NCBI RefSeq assembly: GCF_900100075.1
Contig: NZ_FNEG01000004.1
Span: forward strand, 496,001 to 560,000
Length of the DNA: 64,000 bases
DNA from: Chryseobacterium jejuense
GTDB lineage: Bacteria > Bacteroidota > Bacteroidia > Flavobacteriales > Weeksellaceae
Direction: 5' to 3'
A program made the translations under genes and the position numbers. Numbering within the stretch: the first letter of the stretch is position 1; each line of letters begins with the position of its first letter. Of the stretch, positions 52,507 to 60,836 are shown piece by piece. The notes beneath the pieces were generated by a model. It was not told the origin of the DNA, did not search any database, and saw nothing but the letters and a program-made list of their open reading frames with translations.

Positions 52507-54432
52507 TTAATGAGAATTACCCTTTTCTCCACTCTGGGATTTCACCGTTTTTTCACTCTGAAGAATCATATTCTCTTTAGTACTTACTACCGTTACTTTT
52601 TCTGCATAAGAATCGCTTTTCTTAGCCTGAATATTCCTTTCATTTTCAGAGATTTCAGTTCTCATATCCGAAGATTCATGGATGTTTCCGGTGGCTGTCT
52701 GCATAAGATCTTTCCCTGCTGTATCAATCATATTTACCCCTGCATTGGACACGATATTGACATTAGCCGTTGCAAACATGCTATTCCCAGCAATGGAAGT
52801 AATATCCTGTCCTGCCGTCATTTTAATATTTTTCCCGGCTGTAAAAGTCATGTCATTTGGGGCATTTACTACAATATTTCCTTTACCGTCCATGAAATAG
52901 GTATTCCCACTAGGATCTTCAATATAGATACTGCCTTCTTCATCATTAAAGATCACTTTATTTCCGCTGCGTGTTTGTATAGATTTTATATGGTTATTAA
53001 CCCCGCCGCCTAAAGCTACTGCTCCATGGAACATTCCTCCCATGGCAAAAGGAAAATCGGGATGATGATATTCAAAACCTACCATTACCTGATCGCCCAC
53101 TTCGGGAATGGCTACAAAACCTCTATTCTGAGTAATAGCATCGGTTCCTCCGGCATCAGGGCTCATCATCCGGATAAAATGAGTGGTATCATTAAGCTGC
53201 CAGTCAAACTTAACCTGTATACGTCCCTGGTTTAACGGATCTGTATTAGAAACAACCGTGGCAATCTGAGGTTCAGCCTGCGGAAGACTGAATTCCGGAG
53301 TGGGAATATATCCTGTACCTTCTGCAATGGCTTCAAATTCTCCAGAATAGTATCCTCTTGAGTTTACATCATGAATAACTTCAGTAATCATCAGTTTCGT
53401 GAAATAGGAGGTTTGGCTGCTATTGGATTTTCTCATTTCAATATCTGCAATACAACCCGGATGTAAAAATGGAACAGTTGTGTTTCCTGCCACTGTAAAT
53501 ACTTCTACAGCAGCACTTCCTGCAGCACTTTTTTGAACATCATCTACATTCAGGAACATATTCGCATTCATTGGTGATGGGTTTAATGATCTTGTTTTGT
53601 AAATATTATCATTAAGTTCATAAGCTTTAGAAGCTAGTTGTCCCAGATGTTTAATGTCTGCTGTAGAGCTTAGTAATTTCTCATTTTTACTGCTGTTATA
53701 GCTAAAAAATTCAGGTTTTGTATGTACCGCTTTAAGCTCAATACAAATATCACTTACGTTACTTCCATAAATGAGTTTTATAGGAGGTTCCCCGGGAGGA
53801 AGCTGTCCAAAGTACAGCACTTCCCCATCATAATAAAACTGTTCACCATACGTCTCTGCTAATCGGGCAAGATAATTGTAATGGGTTTCTTTATATTGAG
53901 CACTATAGTTGATATAGCTTTTGTTTTTCGTATTTATTTTATAGTCATACTTACCGGAATTCAGGGTTTCTTTAAAGATTCTGTCTGCAATAATTGAAGT
54001 ATTTACAGACTGATCTCCCCCGAAGCTTTGGGTATGGAAGGCTGAATCCATTAGAATGGTAGGGCTTTTTCCTTTTAAAACAATATTCCCTAAATTCATT
54101 TTTTCCTGGCTAAAGGCAACCTGCGTAATAAGCCCCACGAATGTTCTTTCAGGGCTTTCATTTTCGTAATCTTTATATTTGAATACAACTGTAAGACGTT
54201 TTCCTAAAAATTGCTGGGCTTCTTCTAAATTATGGTCCTGGGCGCCACCAAAGGTATCATGAGCAAGGGTAAGCTCAAAATGATGATGTTTACGAATACT
54301 TTGCTGTAAACGAAAGTGTTTAAAATACTTGATAATTTTACCTTCAATTACAATATCAAGTTTTACCACACGATTGATGCCCGGAATATGATTTTCAGAT
54401 ATTTTATCAGAATTCGAAATATTTTTATTCAT
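52507..54432 (-). CDS. vgrG: VgrG-like T6SS spike protein
   Basis: A 641-residue VgrG. The N-terminal gp27-like region (about 20-390) contains KHHHFELTLAHDTF and THYNYLARLAETYGEQFYYDG. The gp5-like OB-fold (about 400-480) contains DPLNQGRIQVKFDW and GFVAIPEVGDQVMVGFEYHH. The C-terminal beta-helix (about 500-610) consists of GKNIKMTAGQDI-type repeats. There is no C-terminal enzymatic extension, so effectors are carried as separate cargo. It heads the 15-kb minus-strand operon. Sheath, baseplate and ClpV genes are absent from the window, so this is an orphan vgrG cluster. Confidence 0.93.
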   Translation of the reverse strand: MNKNISNSDKISENHIPGINRVVKLDIVIEGKIIKYFKHFRLQQSIRKHHHFELTLAHDTFGGAQDHNLEEAQQFLGKRLTVVFKYKDYENESPERTFVGLITQVAFSQEKMNLGNIVLKGKSPTILMDSAFHTQSFGGDQSVNTSIIADRIFKETLNSGKYDYKINTKNKSYINYSAQYKETHYNYLARLAETYGEQFYYDGEVLYFGQLPPGEPPIKLIYGSNVSDICIELKAVHTKPEFFSYNSSKNEKLLSSTADIKHLGQLASKAYELNDNIYKTRSLNPSPMNANMFLNVDDVQKSAAGSAAVEVFTVAGNTTVPFLHPGCIADIEMRKSNSSQTSYFTKLMITEVIHDVNSRGYYSGEFEAIAEGTGYIPTPEFSLPQAEPQIATVVSNTDPLNQGRIQVKFDWQLNDTTHFIRMMSPDAGGTDAITQNRGFVAIPEVGDQVMVGFEYHHPDFPFAMGGMFHGAVALGGGVNNHIKSIQTRSGNKVIFNDEEGSIYIEDPSGNTYFMDGKGNIVVNAPNDMTFTAGKNIKMTAGQDITSIAGNSMFATANVNIVSNAGVNMIDTAGKDLMQTATGNIHESSDMRTEISENERNIQAKKSDSYAEKVTVVSTKENMILQSEKTVKSQSGEKGNSH

Positions 54433-54884
54433 GTTATTTTGGGTTTTTAGTGTTTTTTTATCAGTAATGAATGTTTTTCACAAGTCAACCATCTACCTAT
54501 AAACAACCCATCATCATGTATTTAAAAATAAAATCACAGTCTAAAAAGAATGGAATGCCATTCTTGATACCGGATTAGTATTTTACCTTCGCTTGGTTAA
54601 TATGTAAAAAGAGATCTGATCTTACAGCCCTGAAATGTCTATAGATCTTAATTTGTAGTAATAAGCTTTATAGCCTGATTCTTCCTGAATTTATTTTTGC
54701 CATGGTCATACGTTTTTATCAATTAATATTTTGTGATTGTGGTTGTTATATCACCAAATTTAGAAGTAATTATCTAACCGAAAGCACTTTTTCTATTAAA
54801 TCTGAAAAAGTGTCGTAATTATACTACTAACACTTGTTAGGTTTTAATACTAATTATAAATCAACATTTTATAGAACATTGTGC
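54433..54884. other. 452-bp gap upstream of vgrG with one hairpin
   Basis: AGAATGG (54547-54553) and CCATTCT (54558-54564) form a 7-bp stem with an AATG loop. It may terminate transcription of the lipoprotein gene ending at 54885. The remainder is AT-rich, presumably carrying the vgrG promoter, though no clear TAnnTTTG element was found. Confidence 0.4.
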
Positions 54885-55616
54885 TTATTTTACACCATCA
54901 GCAGTATTTAACAAAATAAGATCTTTTGAAATGTTTGGATTTTTGGGTTCATTCTCCTGATCCTCTCCCCCATCTTCAAAAAAATATTCTTTCCCATCTT
55001 TATCCAAAAGACTGATCTTAAGTTCATTATTTTTCCGAACAGCCCGGAATTCATGAGAGTTTGTCCATAGATCTGCTGAAAGGGTTGTATTTAAAGAGAC
55101 AACTTTCACATATTTAATGGCATTGTTATTAAACTCATAAACAAAGTAAGTAGCATATTCTTCCGTAAAACCGGGAAACAATAAAATGCCTGACGAGGTT
55201 GCAGCATTATAAAGAAAGTGAGAATCTTTCTCTGCTATTTCCCAGGAACTGTCATAATAAAAATTGACATTACAGAACTTCCAGCCCTGGATCATTTTAT
55301 CTGCATTTTTATACTGAATATAAGCTCTGTCTTCAATATATCTGATCTTAAAAGTGTAATCTTTAAAACTAAAATCAAAGCTTTGCATAGGACCTTCTGC
55401 ATAATTGCTTACTTTTTTAATCTTCTTAATTTCGCTATAGAGCATTAAACCATTGTCTTCTGTCATTAATCTTTTAAAAGCACTGCTATCTGCTACAACG
55501 GTACTGGAATCTACTGCAGCAACATTAGGACTGACTTTATTCGGTTTTGATTCTTTTTTACAGGAATAAAAAATACTGATCAGGCTGATTAATACAAGGA
55601 GCTTTTCTTTTTTCAT
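54885..55616 (-). CDS. Hypothetical lipoprotein, 243 aa
   Basis: The start is at the ATG at 55616, which gives SPII signal MKKEKLLVLISLISIFYSC; the frame from 55646 adds 10 unlikely residues. The mature domain of about 220 residues has IYYDSSWEIAEKDSHFLYN-like aromatic strands and ends ISKDLILLNTADGVK. Not recognised. It stands between the T6SS cargo operon and the terpene synthases. Confidence 0.58.
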   Translation of the reverse strand: MKKEKLLVLISLISIFYSCKKESKPNKVSPNVAAVDSSTVVADSSAFKRLMTEDNGLMLYSEIKKIKKVSNYAEGPMQSFDFSFKDYTFKIRYIEDRAYIQYKNADKMIQGWKFCNVNFYYDSSWEIAEKDSHFLYNAATSSGILLFPGFTEEYATYFVYEFNNNAIKYVKVVSLNTTLSADLWTNSHEFRAVRKNNELKISLLDKDGKEYFFEDGGEDQENEPKNPNISKDLILLNTADGVK

Positions 55617-55741
55617 ATTATTAGTTTTCAGATCGATAAACATCACTAAATATAGAGGTATTTATCTTATTTACTGGCTGTTTGAGTGGAAAGATAAATA
55701 ATTGACTTATAGTTCATCCTCTTCGATTAATTCGTTTAAAC

Positions 55742-55772
55742 AAAAACCCCTCAAAATTAAAATCTTAAGGGG
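55742..55772 (-). terminator. Terminator of the terpene synthase operon
   Basis: On the minus strand, CCCCTTAAGAT pairs with ATTTTGAGGGG, followed by T5. It lies about 35 bp past the stop of the second terpene synthase. Confidence 0.8.
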
Positions 55773-55806
55773 CAAATATTTATAAAAATCAACAGAATAG
55801 TGTATT

Positions 55807-56799
55807 CTATTGTGATTCAGTAATTTCTGGCCATGCAAACCCTACTCCTCCATGGTGGTATCTTTCAGTTTCAAGATAAAAAGAATTTACTCCCTGAAGC
55901 CCAACTCCGGCATAATAAACAAATTTATCAACATGCTCTTGGTACTCTCCAAACTCACGATACTCAGCATGTAGGGCAATTAATTTTGCCAATTCTTCAT
56001 TATGGATACAAAATGCTTGCTCACAGGCATCTTTTAGTGAAAGGCTATATTCTTGCTGCAAAACAAAAACCAAGTTAAAAACCTCTGTTCCTTTTGCCAT
56101 TTCTTTAGGCAGAGAGTGAATATCATTTTGCCATGCAACAACCAAGGTCATATGAGATATCATTTTCTGAACAACAATATGTTCAAAAATATGTTCTGGA
56201 AGGACAAGACCTGATTCAATTTCACCTAAGATCAGATACGGACGCATAAGAACAGAATACTCACGAATTGTTTTAAAAAGTGTAAGAGATGGTGGGCGCT
56301 GTGCTATTTTATAAGGATACTCCAATTCAATTCCATATCTAAAGGATTGATAGAAATAATAAATAAAACGCTCCACCCAGATATCCGGCATTAAAGCCCG
56401 AAACTCATCTCTTATTAATGCCATATGTTGATAGAGTGCATTTTCCTCCGGTTTAGGCTGATCACCTCTAAGAATGTCTACACACCTAATCCGTAATTGT
56501 TGGATCTCTTCCAAAGAAGAGTTCTCCACCTGATCGTCAAGAGCAACATACTGAAGCATAAACCTATTACATGGAATAGTTTGTTCATAAGTTAGATCAG
56601 GCCACATCCGTGCCGTACACATATGCAGCTTCATTTTTTTATATATCTCACGCTGTTTTTCCGTCAGGAAAGTGTAGTCGTTATCAATCCATCCATCCAT
56701 ATCTTTTCCCATTTGTTCGGCATGTGGATTAATAAGATCAGGCCAAGGGTAATGACCATGTGGCAAATAATCTTTTGAATTATATTCTTCTGGTTTCAT
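55807..56799 (-). CDS. Class I terpene synthase (downstream copy)
   Basis: A 330-residue bacterial class I terpene cyclase with every expected motif. The aspartate-rich motif is DDQVE (88-92) and the NSE triad is NDIHSLPKE (Asn225, Ser229, Glu233). The pyrophosphate sensor Arg179 lies exactly 46 residues before the triad, and the RY pair is Arg313-Tyr314. It cyclises a linear isoprenyl diphosphate in the cytoplasm. Diterpene and sesquiterpene products are both possible, and Chryseobacterium strains are known to encode diterpene synthases. It forms an operon with the upstream synthase (46 bp apart). Confidence 0.92.
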   Translation of the reverse strand: MKPEEYNSKDYLPHGHYPWPDLINPHAEQMGKDMDGWIDNDYTFLTEKQREIYKKMKLHMCTARMWPDLTYEQTIPCNRFMLQYVALDDQVENSSLEEIQQLRIRCVDILRGDQPKPEENALYQHMALIRDEFRALMPDIWVERFIYYFYQSFRYGIELEYPYKIAQRPPSLTLFKTIREYSVLMRPYLILGEIESGLVLPEHIFEHIVVQKMISHMTLVVAWQNDIHSLPKEMAKGTEVFNLVFVLQQEYSLSLKDACEQAFCIHNEELAKLIALHAEYREFGEYQEHVDKFVYYAGVGLQGVNSFYLETERYHHGGVGFAWPEITESQ

Positions 56800-56845
56800 A
56801 CTATTTTTAGTTCTTGAATTATATTGATTATAAGTTTATTTCTCT

Positions 56846-57859
56846 TTATATTTTGTTCAGCTTTTCCCGAAGCTCAGCAGCATTGGGAAATTCCATCATG
56901 TTATAGCGATCTAGTTTGGTAGAAATATTTTTCCATCCACTAAGTACCATACTCATGTAGTGCACCCAATTGACCACTGCTTCCTGCCAGATTCCAAAAT
57001 CAGGAAGAGAAGATTGTAATTCTAAAAATTCTTTCAGGTCTTTATTATGTAGTCGCAAATCTTCAAGACATGCTTCTTTAAGAGACATTTGGCGTTCGTT
57101 CTGAATCACTTTTACAACGTTATAATAAATACTCCCTGTTGCCTCATCCTTTATTACTGATTGTACTTCATTAAAAAAAGTTACCAAATGACAGGCTAAT
57201 GCCTGTAAACGTTGAATCACCGGATGGGCATGAATTTCTGGAGGAAGAGTAATACCTGTTTCCACTTCCGTAAGCTGAAGAAAAGGGTATAAACATATTG
57301 AGTTCTCACGCAGAGCAATACACTCTGACACACTGGGATAGGTTTTATTTTTCTTATACTTCAACTCAGTTTCTAACCCTAGAAAATACTTACTTATCAT
57401 TTGTGTGAAACGGGAAATTGATTCTTCCGGAATAAACTGTAGCAATTCCGATCTTAGGGAAGCCAACATCTTTCCTAAAGGGATTCCTGAGTCTTCACCA
57501 CTTATCTCTCCTTTTAATACAGCTATTGATTGCTCATGTACATATCCAATATCTTCAGGCTCACTTTCTTCATAAAGATCATCATTATAAAGAGTCCAAA
57601 GCATTAATCTACAAATAGGCTTGAATCGTTCGGGGGTTGCAGTAGGAAACCATTGAGCAGCAATATGTGCCGTTTTAGTTTTCTTGTATTTTTTGCGAAG
57701 ATCAGGATTTTGCTCATAAAGCCAAAGGTATTCACCATCAATCCACTGATTCTCGGTAATCTCCTGCAACTGTTCAGCGTAGGGATTTTTTAATGTTGGG
57801 AACGGGTACCTAAACTCCTTGTACAGAAGTTCAAGTGTACTAAATTTTTCTGTATTCAT
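56846..57859 (-). CDS. Class I terpene synthase with variant NSE triad (upstream copy)
   Basis: A 337-residue terpene cyclase. The aspartate-rich motif is DDLYE (93-97), the pyrophosphate sensor Arg184 is 46 residues before the triad, and the RY pair is Arg318-Tyr319. The NSE triad reads NEVQSVIKD. Asn230 and Ser234 are kept, but the final metal-binding Glu is replaced by Asp238 (Glu239 follows) and the usual second Asp is Glu231. The enzyme is probably active, possibly with altered metal binding. No prenyltransferase, P450 or methyltransferase neighbours exist to hint at product tailoring. Confidence 0.9.
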   Translation of the reverse strand: MNTEKFSTLELLYKEFRYPFPTLKNPYAEQLQEITENQWIDGEYLWLYEQNPDLRKKYKKTKTAHIAAQWFPTATPERFKPICRLMLWTLYNDDLYEESEPEDIGYVHEQSIAVLKGEISGEDSGIPLGKMLASLRSELLQFIPEESISRFTQMISKYFLGLETELKYKKNKTYPSVSECIALRENSICLYPFLQLTEVETGITLPPEIHAHPVIQRLQALACHLVTFFNEVQSVIKDEATGSIYYNVVKVIQNERQMSLKEACLEDLRLHNKDLKEFLELQSSLPDFGIWQEAVVNWVHYMSMVLSGWKNISTKLDRYNMMEFPNAAELREKLNKI

Positions 57860-58137
57860 GATTATGGTTTTTAGCGTTAACTAACTGATTACTAAGATAA
57901 AAATAATCTAAATACAATCTTAATTTATTTCACATAATATTGATATTTAACATTAAATTTTATTACATTTCCATATTTAAACATAATAAAATACGCATTA
58001 ATACTCGAAAAAATATAAATACACTCACTGCTAAAATCATTGATGTTTTTTAAGATTTTGGTTTCAAAACAATCTTCTTAGAAATTAATTAAAAAATAAC
58101 AATGAATTTATTTTATCTAAAAAATTTACACAAAAGC
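57860..58137. other. AT-rich divergent spacer upstream of the terpene synthases
   Basis: This spacer lies between the terpene synthase start (minus strand) and the promoter of tRNA-Phe copy 2. It is about 80% A+T by eye. It must hold the terpene operon promoter, but no clear TTG/TAnnTTTG pair was identified. No ORF was identified. Confidence 0.4.
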
Positions 58138-58168
58138 TTGCATCATATAATAAAATAGTATACTTTTG
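58138..58168 (+). promoter_or_regulatory. Promoter of tRNA-Phe copy 2
   Basis: TTG (58138-58140), 20-bp spacer, TACTTTTG (58161-58168); same architecture as the other two tRNA-Phe copies. Confidence 0.8.
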
Positions 58169-58207
58169 CACCACTTTAAAAACGACAAAGTAAATCAACA
58201 ATATAAT

Positions 58208-58280
58208 GGTTTCTTAGCTCAGTTGGTAGAGCAATGGATTGAAAATCCATGTGTCCCTGGTTCGATTCCTGGAGAAACCA
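58208..58280 (+). tRNA. tRNA-Phe (GAA), copy 2
   Basis: All 73 nt are identical to copy 1, including anticodon GAA, the 51-63 U-U T-stem mismatch and the absence of an encoded CCA. The leader differs slightly (CTTTAAAAACGACAAAGTAAATC). Confidence 0.95.
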
Positions 58281-58284
58281 CTTT

Positions 58285-58313
58285 AAAAACCTCTGATTAT
58301 TCAGAGGTTTTTT
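58285..58313 (+). terminator. Terminator of tRNA-Phe copy 2
   Basis: CCTCTGA-TTAT-TCAGAGG followed by T6; one loop base differs from copies 1 and 3. Confidence 0.9.
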
Positions 58314-58511
58314 GTTTTATAATAATCGTTACCTGAATACCCCACTGTCTCCTTCTATTGGATAAGCCATCTTTCACAGTGAAAATATCCTGTCCATTCT
58401 TTACTTTTCTATCTTTGAATAATTGTATGTTTTTGTGAACTTTTTATTTAAAAACTTTTTTACATTTGGAAAAAACGAAAAAGTCACTACATCTTTTAAA
58501 TCCTACATTTT

Positions 58512-58982
58512 ATGAAAAATTTAATTCTCCTTTTTTTATTATCTCCATTGGTGTGCATGGCCCAATTAAATTATAAGGATCTTACTTTTTTGGCCCATAA
58601 TAAAATTGATAAAAACATTGAATATATCAAACACAAAGGCTACGTTTTCAGACAAGAAAAAACAACAGGAGATGGTACAAAACAAGTTTACTATGAAAAA
58701 GGAAAGCTAAGCAGAACAATGGTTGTCATGCGCGTATTAAATAACTTAAGCGTTGTTATTTCTTATGTCCCTGAAGAGCAAAATAATTTTGAAAATATAC
58801 AGAATGAAATCAATAAAACAGGGTTTAATCTGATAGATTCTACTTCAAGTGACAGAGATTCCTGTTCCTCTTATCAATCAAAAGAATATTTTACCAAGCT
58901 TTGTGAAGTACAATTTCCCGGAAGCACTGAAAAATCTCACAACATTACTTTTTACAGAAAAGATATTTCCTCAAACAATTAA
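58512..58982 (+). CDS. Hypothetical secreted protein, 156 aa
   Basis: SPI signal peptide MKNLILLFLLSPLVCMAQ, cleaved before LNYKDLTFL. The mature domain of about 138 residues contains YIKHKGYVFRQEKTTGDGTK, two central beta strands (RTMVVMRVLNNLSVVISYV) and two late cysteines. No family is recognised. It is the only gene between tRNA-Phe copies 2 and 3 and so was probably framed by a tRNA duplication. Confidence 0.55.
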   Translation: MKNLILLFLLSPLVCMAQLNYKDLTFLAHNKIDKNIEYIKHKGYVFRQEKTTGDGTKQVYYEKGKLSRTMVVMRVLNNLSVVISYVPEEQNNFENIQNEINKTGFNLIDSTSSDRDSCSSYQSKEYFTKLCEVQFPGSTEKSHNITFYRKDISSNN

Positions 58983-59124
58983 ATATAAAACAAGATCAAT
59001 AGGATTCTTAAAAATTCAAAAAATCACACAAGTCCTTTCCATTAGGCAAATCATTGACAGATAAACCATTGCTCTATAACAAAAGACTCAATACTATATT
59101 TTTTCAAAAAAAAGTGGTTAAAAC

Positions 59125-59155
59125 TTGCATGGTATCGCAAAATGTTATACTTTTG
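59125..59155 (+). promoter_or_regulatory. Promoter of tRNA-Phe copy 3
   Basis: TTG (59125-59127), 20-bp spacer, TACTTTTG (59148-59155). The leader from CACTTTAAAACAACG to the tRNA is identical to copy 1. Confidence 0.8.
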
Positions 59156-59197
59156 CAACACTTTAAAACAACGAAGTAAGTCAAACAAAAATATAAT

Positions 59198-59270
59198 GGT
59201 TTCTTAGCTCAGTTGGTAGAGCAATGGATTGAAAATCCATGTGTCCCTGGTTCGATTCCTGGAGAAACCA
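59198..59270 (+). tRNA. tRNA-Phe (GAA), copy 3
   Basis: Identical over 73 nt to copies 1 and 2. The leader and terminator match copy 1 exactly, so copies 1 and 3 are the most recently related pair or have been homogenised by gene conversion. Confidence 0.95.
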
Positions 59271-59275
59271 CTTTA

Positions 59276-59304
59276 AAACCTCTGATTAGTCAGAGGTTTT
59301 TTTT
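59276..59304 (+). terminator. Terminator of tRNA-Phe copy 3
   Basis: CCTCTGA-TTAG-TCAGAGG followed by T8. Confidence 0.9.
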
Positions 59305-59339
59305 GTTATATATGATAAGTACTATTGATAAACAATAAG

Positions 59340-59363
59340 CTCCCTCAAATTAATTTGAGGGAG
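59340..59363. terminator. Perfect 24-bp palindrome, bidirectional terminator
   Basis: CTCCCTCAAATT (59340-59351) is followed directly by its complement (59352-59363), with T-rich sequence after it. It separates tRNA-Phe copy 3 from the convergent fibre-like gene. Confidence 0.75.
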
Positions 59364-59391
59364 TTCTTATTTTGAAAAGTGTTAAATGATA

Positions 59392-60750
59392 CTATTTTTT
59401 AATAATAGCTTTCAGGTTTTCGATTTCTTTATTCTGAGAGATAGCATAGAGTGTTAATTCTTCAATTTTCTGAAGTAATTTGATTTGAAAATCCCCTAAA
59501 GACAATCCATTATCCGTCATTTCTTTTGCAGAAGGAATTTCCGGAAGATGTTTTTTTTCTGTGATAAATTTTTCAAGATCATTAATTCCTCTTAAATTAT
59601 AATCGGAAGCAAAAACATGATCTGCTGTAGGCGTGGCAGAAACAAGAAATTCTTTGGCTTCCAACTTGCCTTGAACAGCAACATTACCGCTTTCTTTCCA
59701 ACTCAAAACATTAAATTCAACATCCCCTTTCTTAACTCCTAACGCTCCTCCTGTCCAGCCATAAAGAAAAGGGCCATCCAGCAGAGAGTTATCACTATTG
59801 AATCTTTTATATTTAAGACCATGAGCTAAATCATTACCACCTAACTGGATAGGAAATCCAGCAGCAATATTGATTCCTCCGGCAACATCAAGTTTAGCCT
59901 GAGGGCCGATGGTTCCAATCCCTACATTTCCAGTATCCGTAATAATCATTCTAGAACCATAATTATTTCCATCAGCAGAATAGCTCCAAAACTGTAGTCC
60001 GTCACCATATCCATCAGTCATATTATAGATTGTCCATCGTTGGGCATTATTGGGTGCTGTTTTATTAGGATTCTGTAAAACGACAGATCCCCCTTCACTA
60101 CTATTGACTTTTGATGTAATTGCTCCTCTTACATCAAGTTTCTCCTGAGGATTATCTGTACCAATTCCTACGCTTCCATTATAATATACAGAATGCTTCC
60201 TCTGCCCAGCCAATGGTTTAACATATATATCCGAAAGCCTAGCCTGGTCTACAAATGCTTTATCATAAGAGAACTGTTTGATTCTTAAAGCATATGGGTT
60301 TCGATTGGTATCTGTATGATAAATGGTGAATTTATATTCATTTCTTGCTGAATCCCATACAATATCTCCAATGTAAATATTATCTAAAATAGTTCCTGCT
60401 GCTTCTACAATTCTTGACGTTGTGGGATACCAGACACCTCCATTAGGATTAAGCCCGATCTCAAATTGTTTTTTTATAATACCAACACTTGTCTGATGCA
60501 TAAACGTACCTGTAATTTCAATTTCCAAACTTCCATTCAGATAATTATTTCCTAAAAGAACATCCACTGCCAAGTCACCTTGCTGATGAGGAAATTCGAC
60601 ATATAAATATTTATGTTTATAGTTATCAGGAAAAATAGTTTTATCTTCTAAATTGGCATAACTATCTATAAAATCTCCAAACTGACTTTCAGTTGGTCTT
60701 TTCCCTGCTTTGAAATATTCTTTTAATGCTGCAATTGTTTTTTTTGCCAT
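59392..60750 (-). CDS. Tail-fibre-like protein, 452 aa
   Basis: The N-terminus (KKTIAALKEYFKAGKRPTES) introduces a unique domain to about residue 180. GSVGIGTDNPQEKLDVRG and GNVGIGTIGPQAKLDVAG repeats, typical of phage-type fibres and flavobacterial surface fibres, follow. The C-terminus (YNLRGINDLEKFITEKKHLP...) resembles the region around endosialidase-type intramolecular chaperone domains, ending in a coiled coil (KIEELTLYAISQNKEIENLK). It is likely a trimeric fibre or adhesin. There is no signal peptide, and no phage structural genes are in view. Confidence 0.65.
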   Translation of the reverse strand: MAKKTIAALKEYFKAGKRPTESQFGDFIDSYANLEDKTIFPDNYKHKYLYVEFPHQQGDLAVDVLLGNNYLNGSLEIEITGTFMHQTSVGIIKKQFEIGLNPNGGVWYPTTSRIVEAAGTILDNIYIGDIVWDSARNEYKFTIYHTDTNRNPYALRIKQFSYDKAFVDQARLSDIYVKPLAGQRKHSVYYNGSVGIGTDNPQEKLDVRGAITSKVNSSEGGSVVLQNPNKTAPNNAQRWTIYNMTDGYGDGLQFWSYSADGNNYGSRMIITDTGNVGIGTIGPQAKLDVAGGINIAAGFPIQLGGNDLAHGLKYKRFNSDNSLLDGPFLYGWTGGALGVKKGDVEFNVLSWKESGNVAVQGKLEAKEFLVSATPTADHVFASDYNLRGINDLEKFITEKKHLPEIPSAKEMTDNGLSLGDFQIKLLQKIEELTLYAISQNKEIENLKAIIKK

Positions 60751-60768
60751 AATTTTTGTTTTTTGGTG

Positions 60769-60807
60769 AATAGTTCCTCCTTTTTCTTACTGTAGGGAGG
60801 AACTATT
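60769..60807 (-). terminator. 12-bp stem between the giant protein gene and the fibre-like gene
   Basis: AATAGTTCCTCC (60769-60780) and GGAGGAACTATT (60796-60807) are perfectly complementary around a 15-nt loop. It sits in the 86-bp spacer, so it may attenuate read-through into the fibre-like gene. Confidence 0.6.
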
Positions 60808-60836
60808 TTGTTATTATTAATTGTGTGAAAGGTTAA

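Noticed and set aside
52507..54432. Complete type VI secretion locus
   Set aside because: Only VgrG and cargo genes are present; no sheath, baseplate, membrane complex or ClpV genes lie in the window.
38570..59304. Integrative element with tRNA attachment site
   Set aside because: Whole tRNA genes with promoters and terminators are duplicated, and no integrase or excisionase is present; a classic att-site element is not supported.
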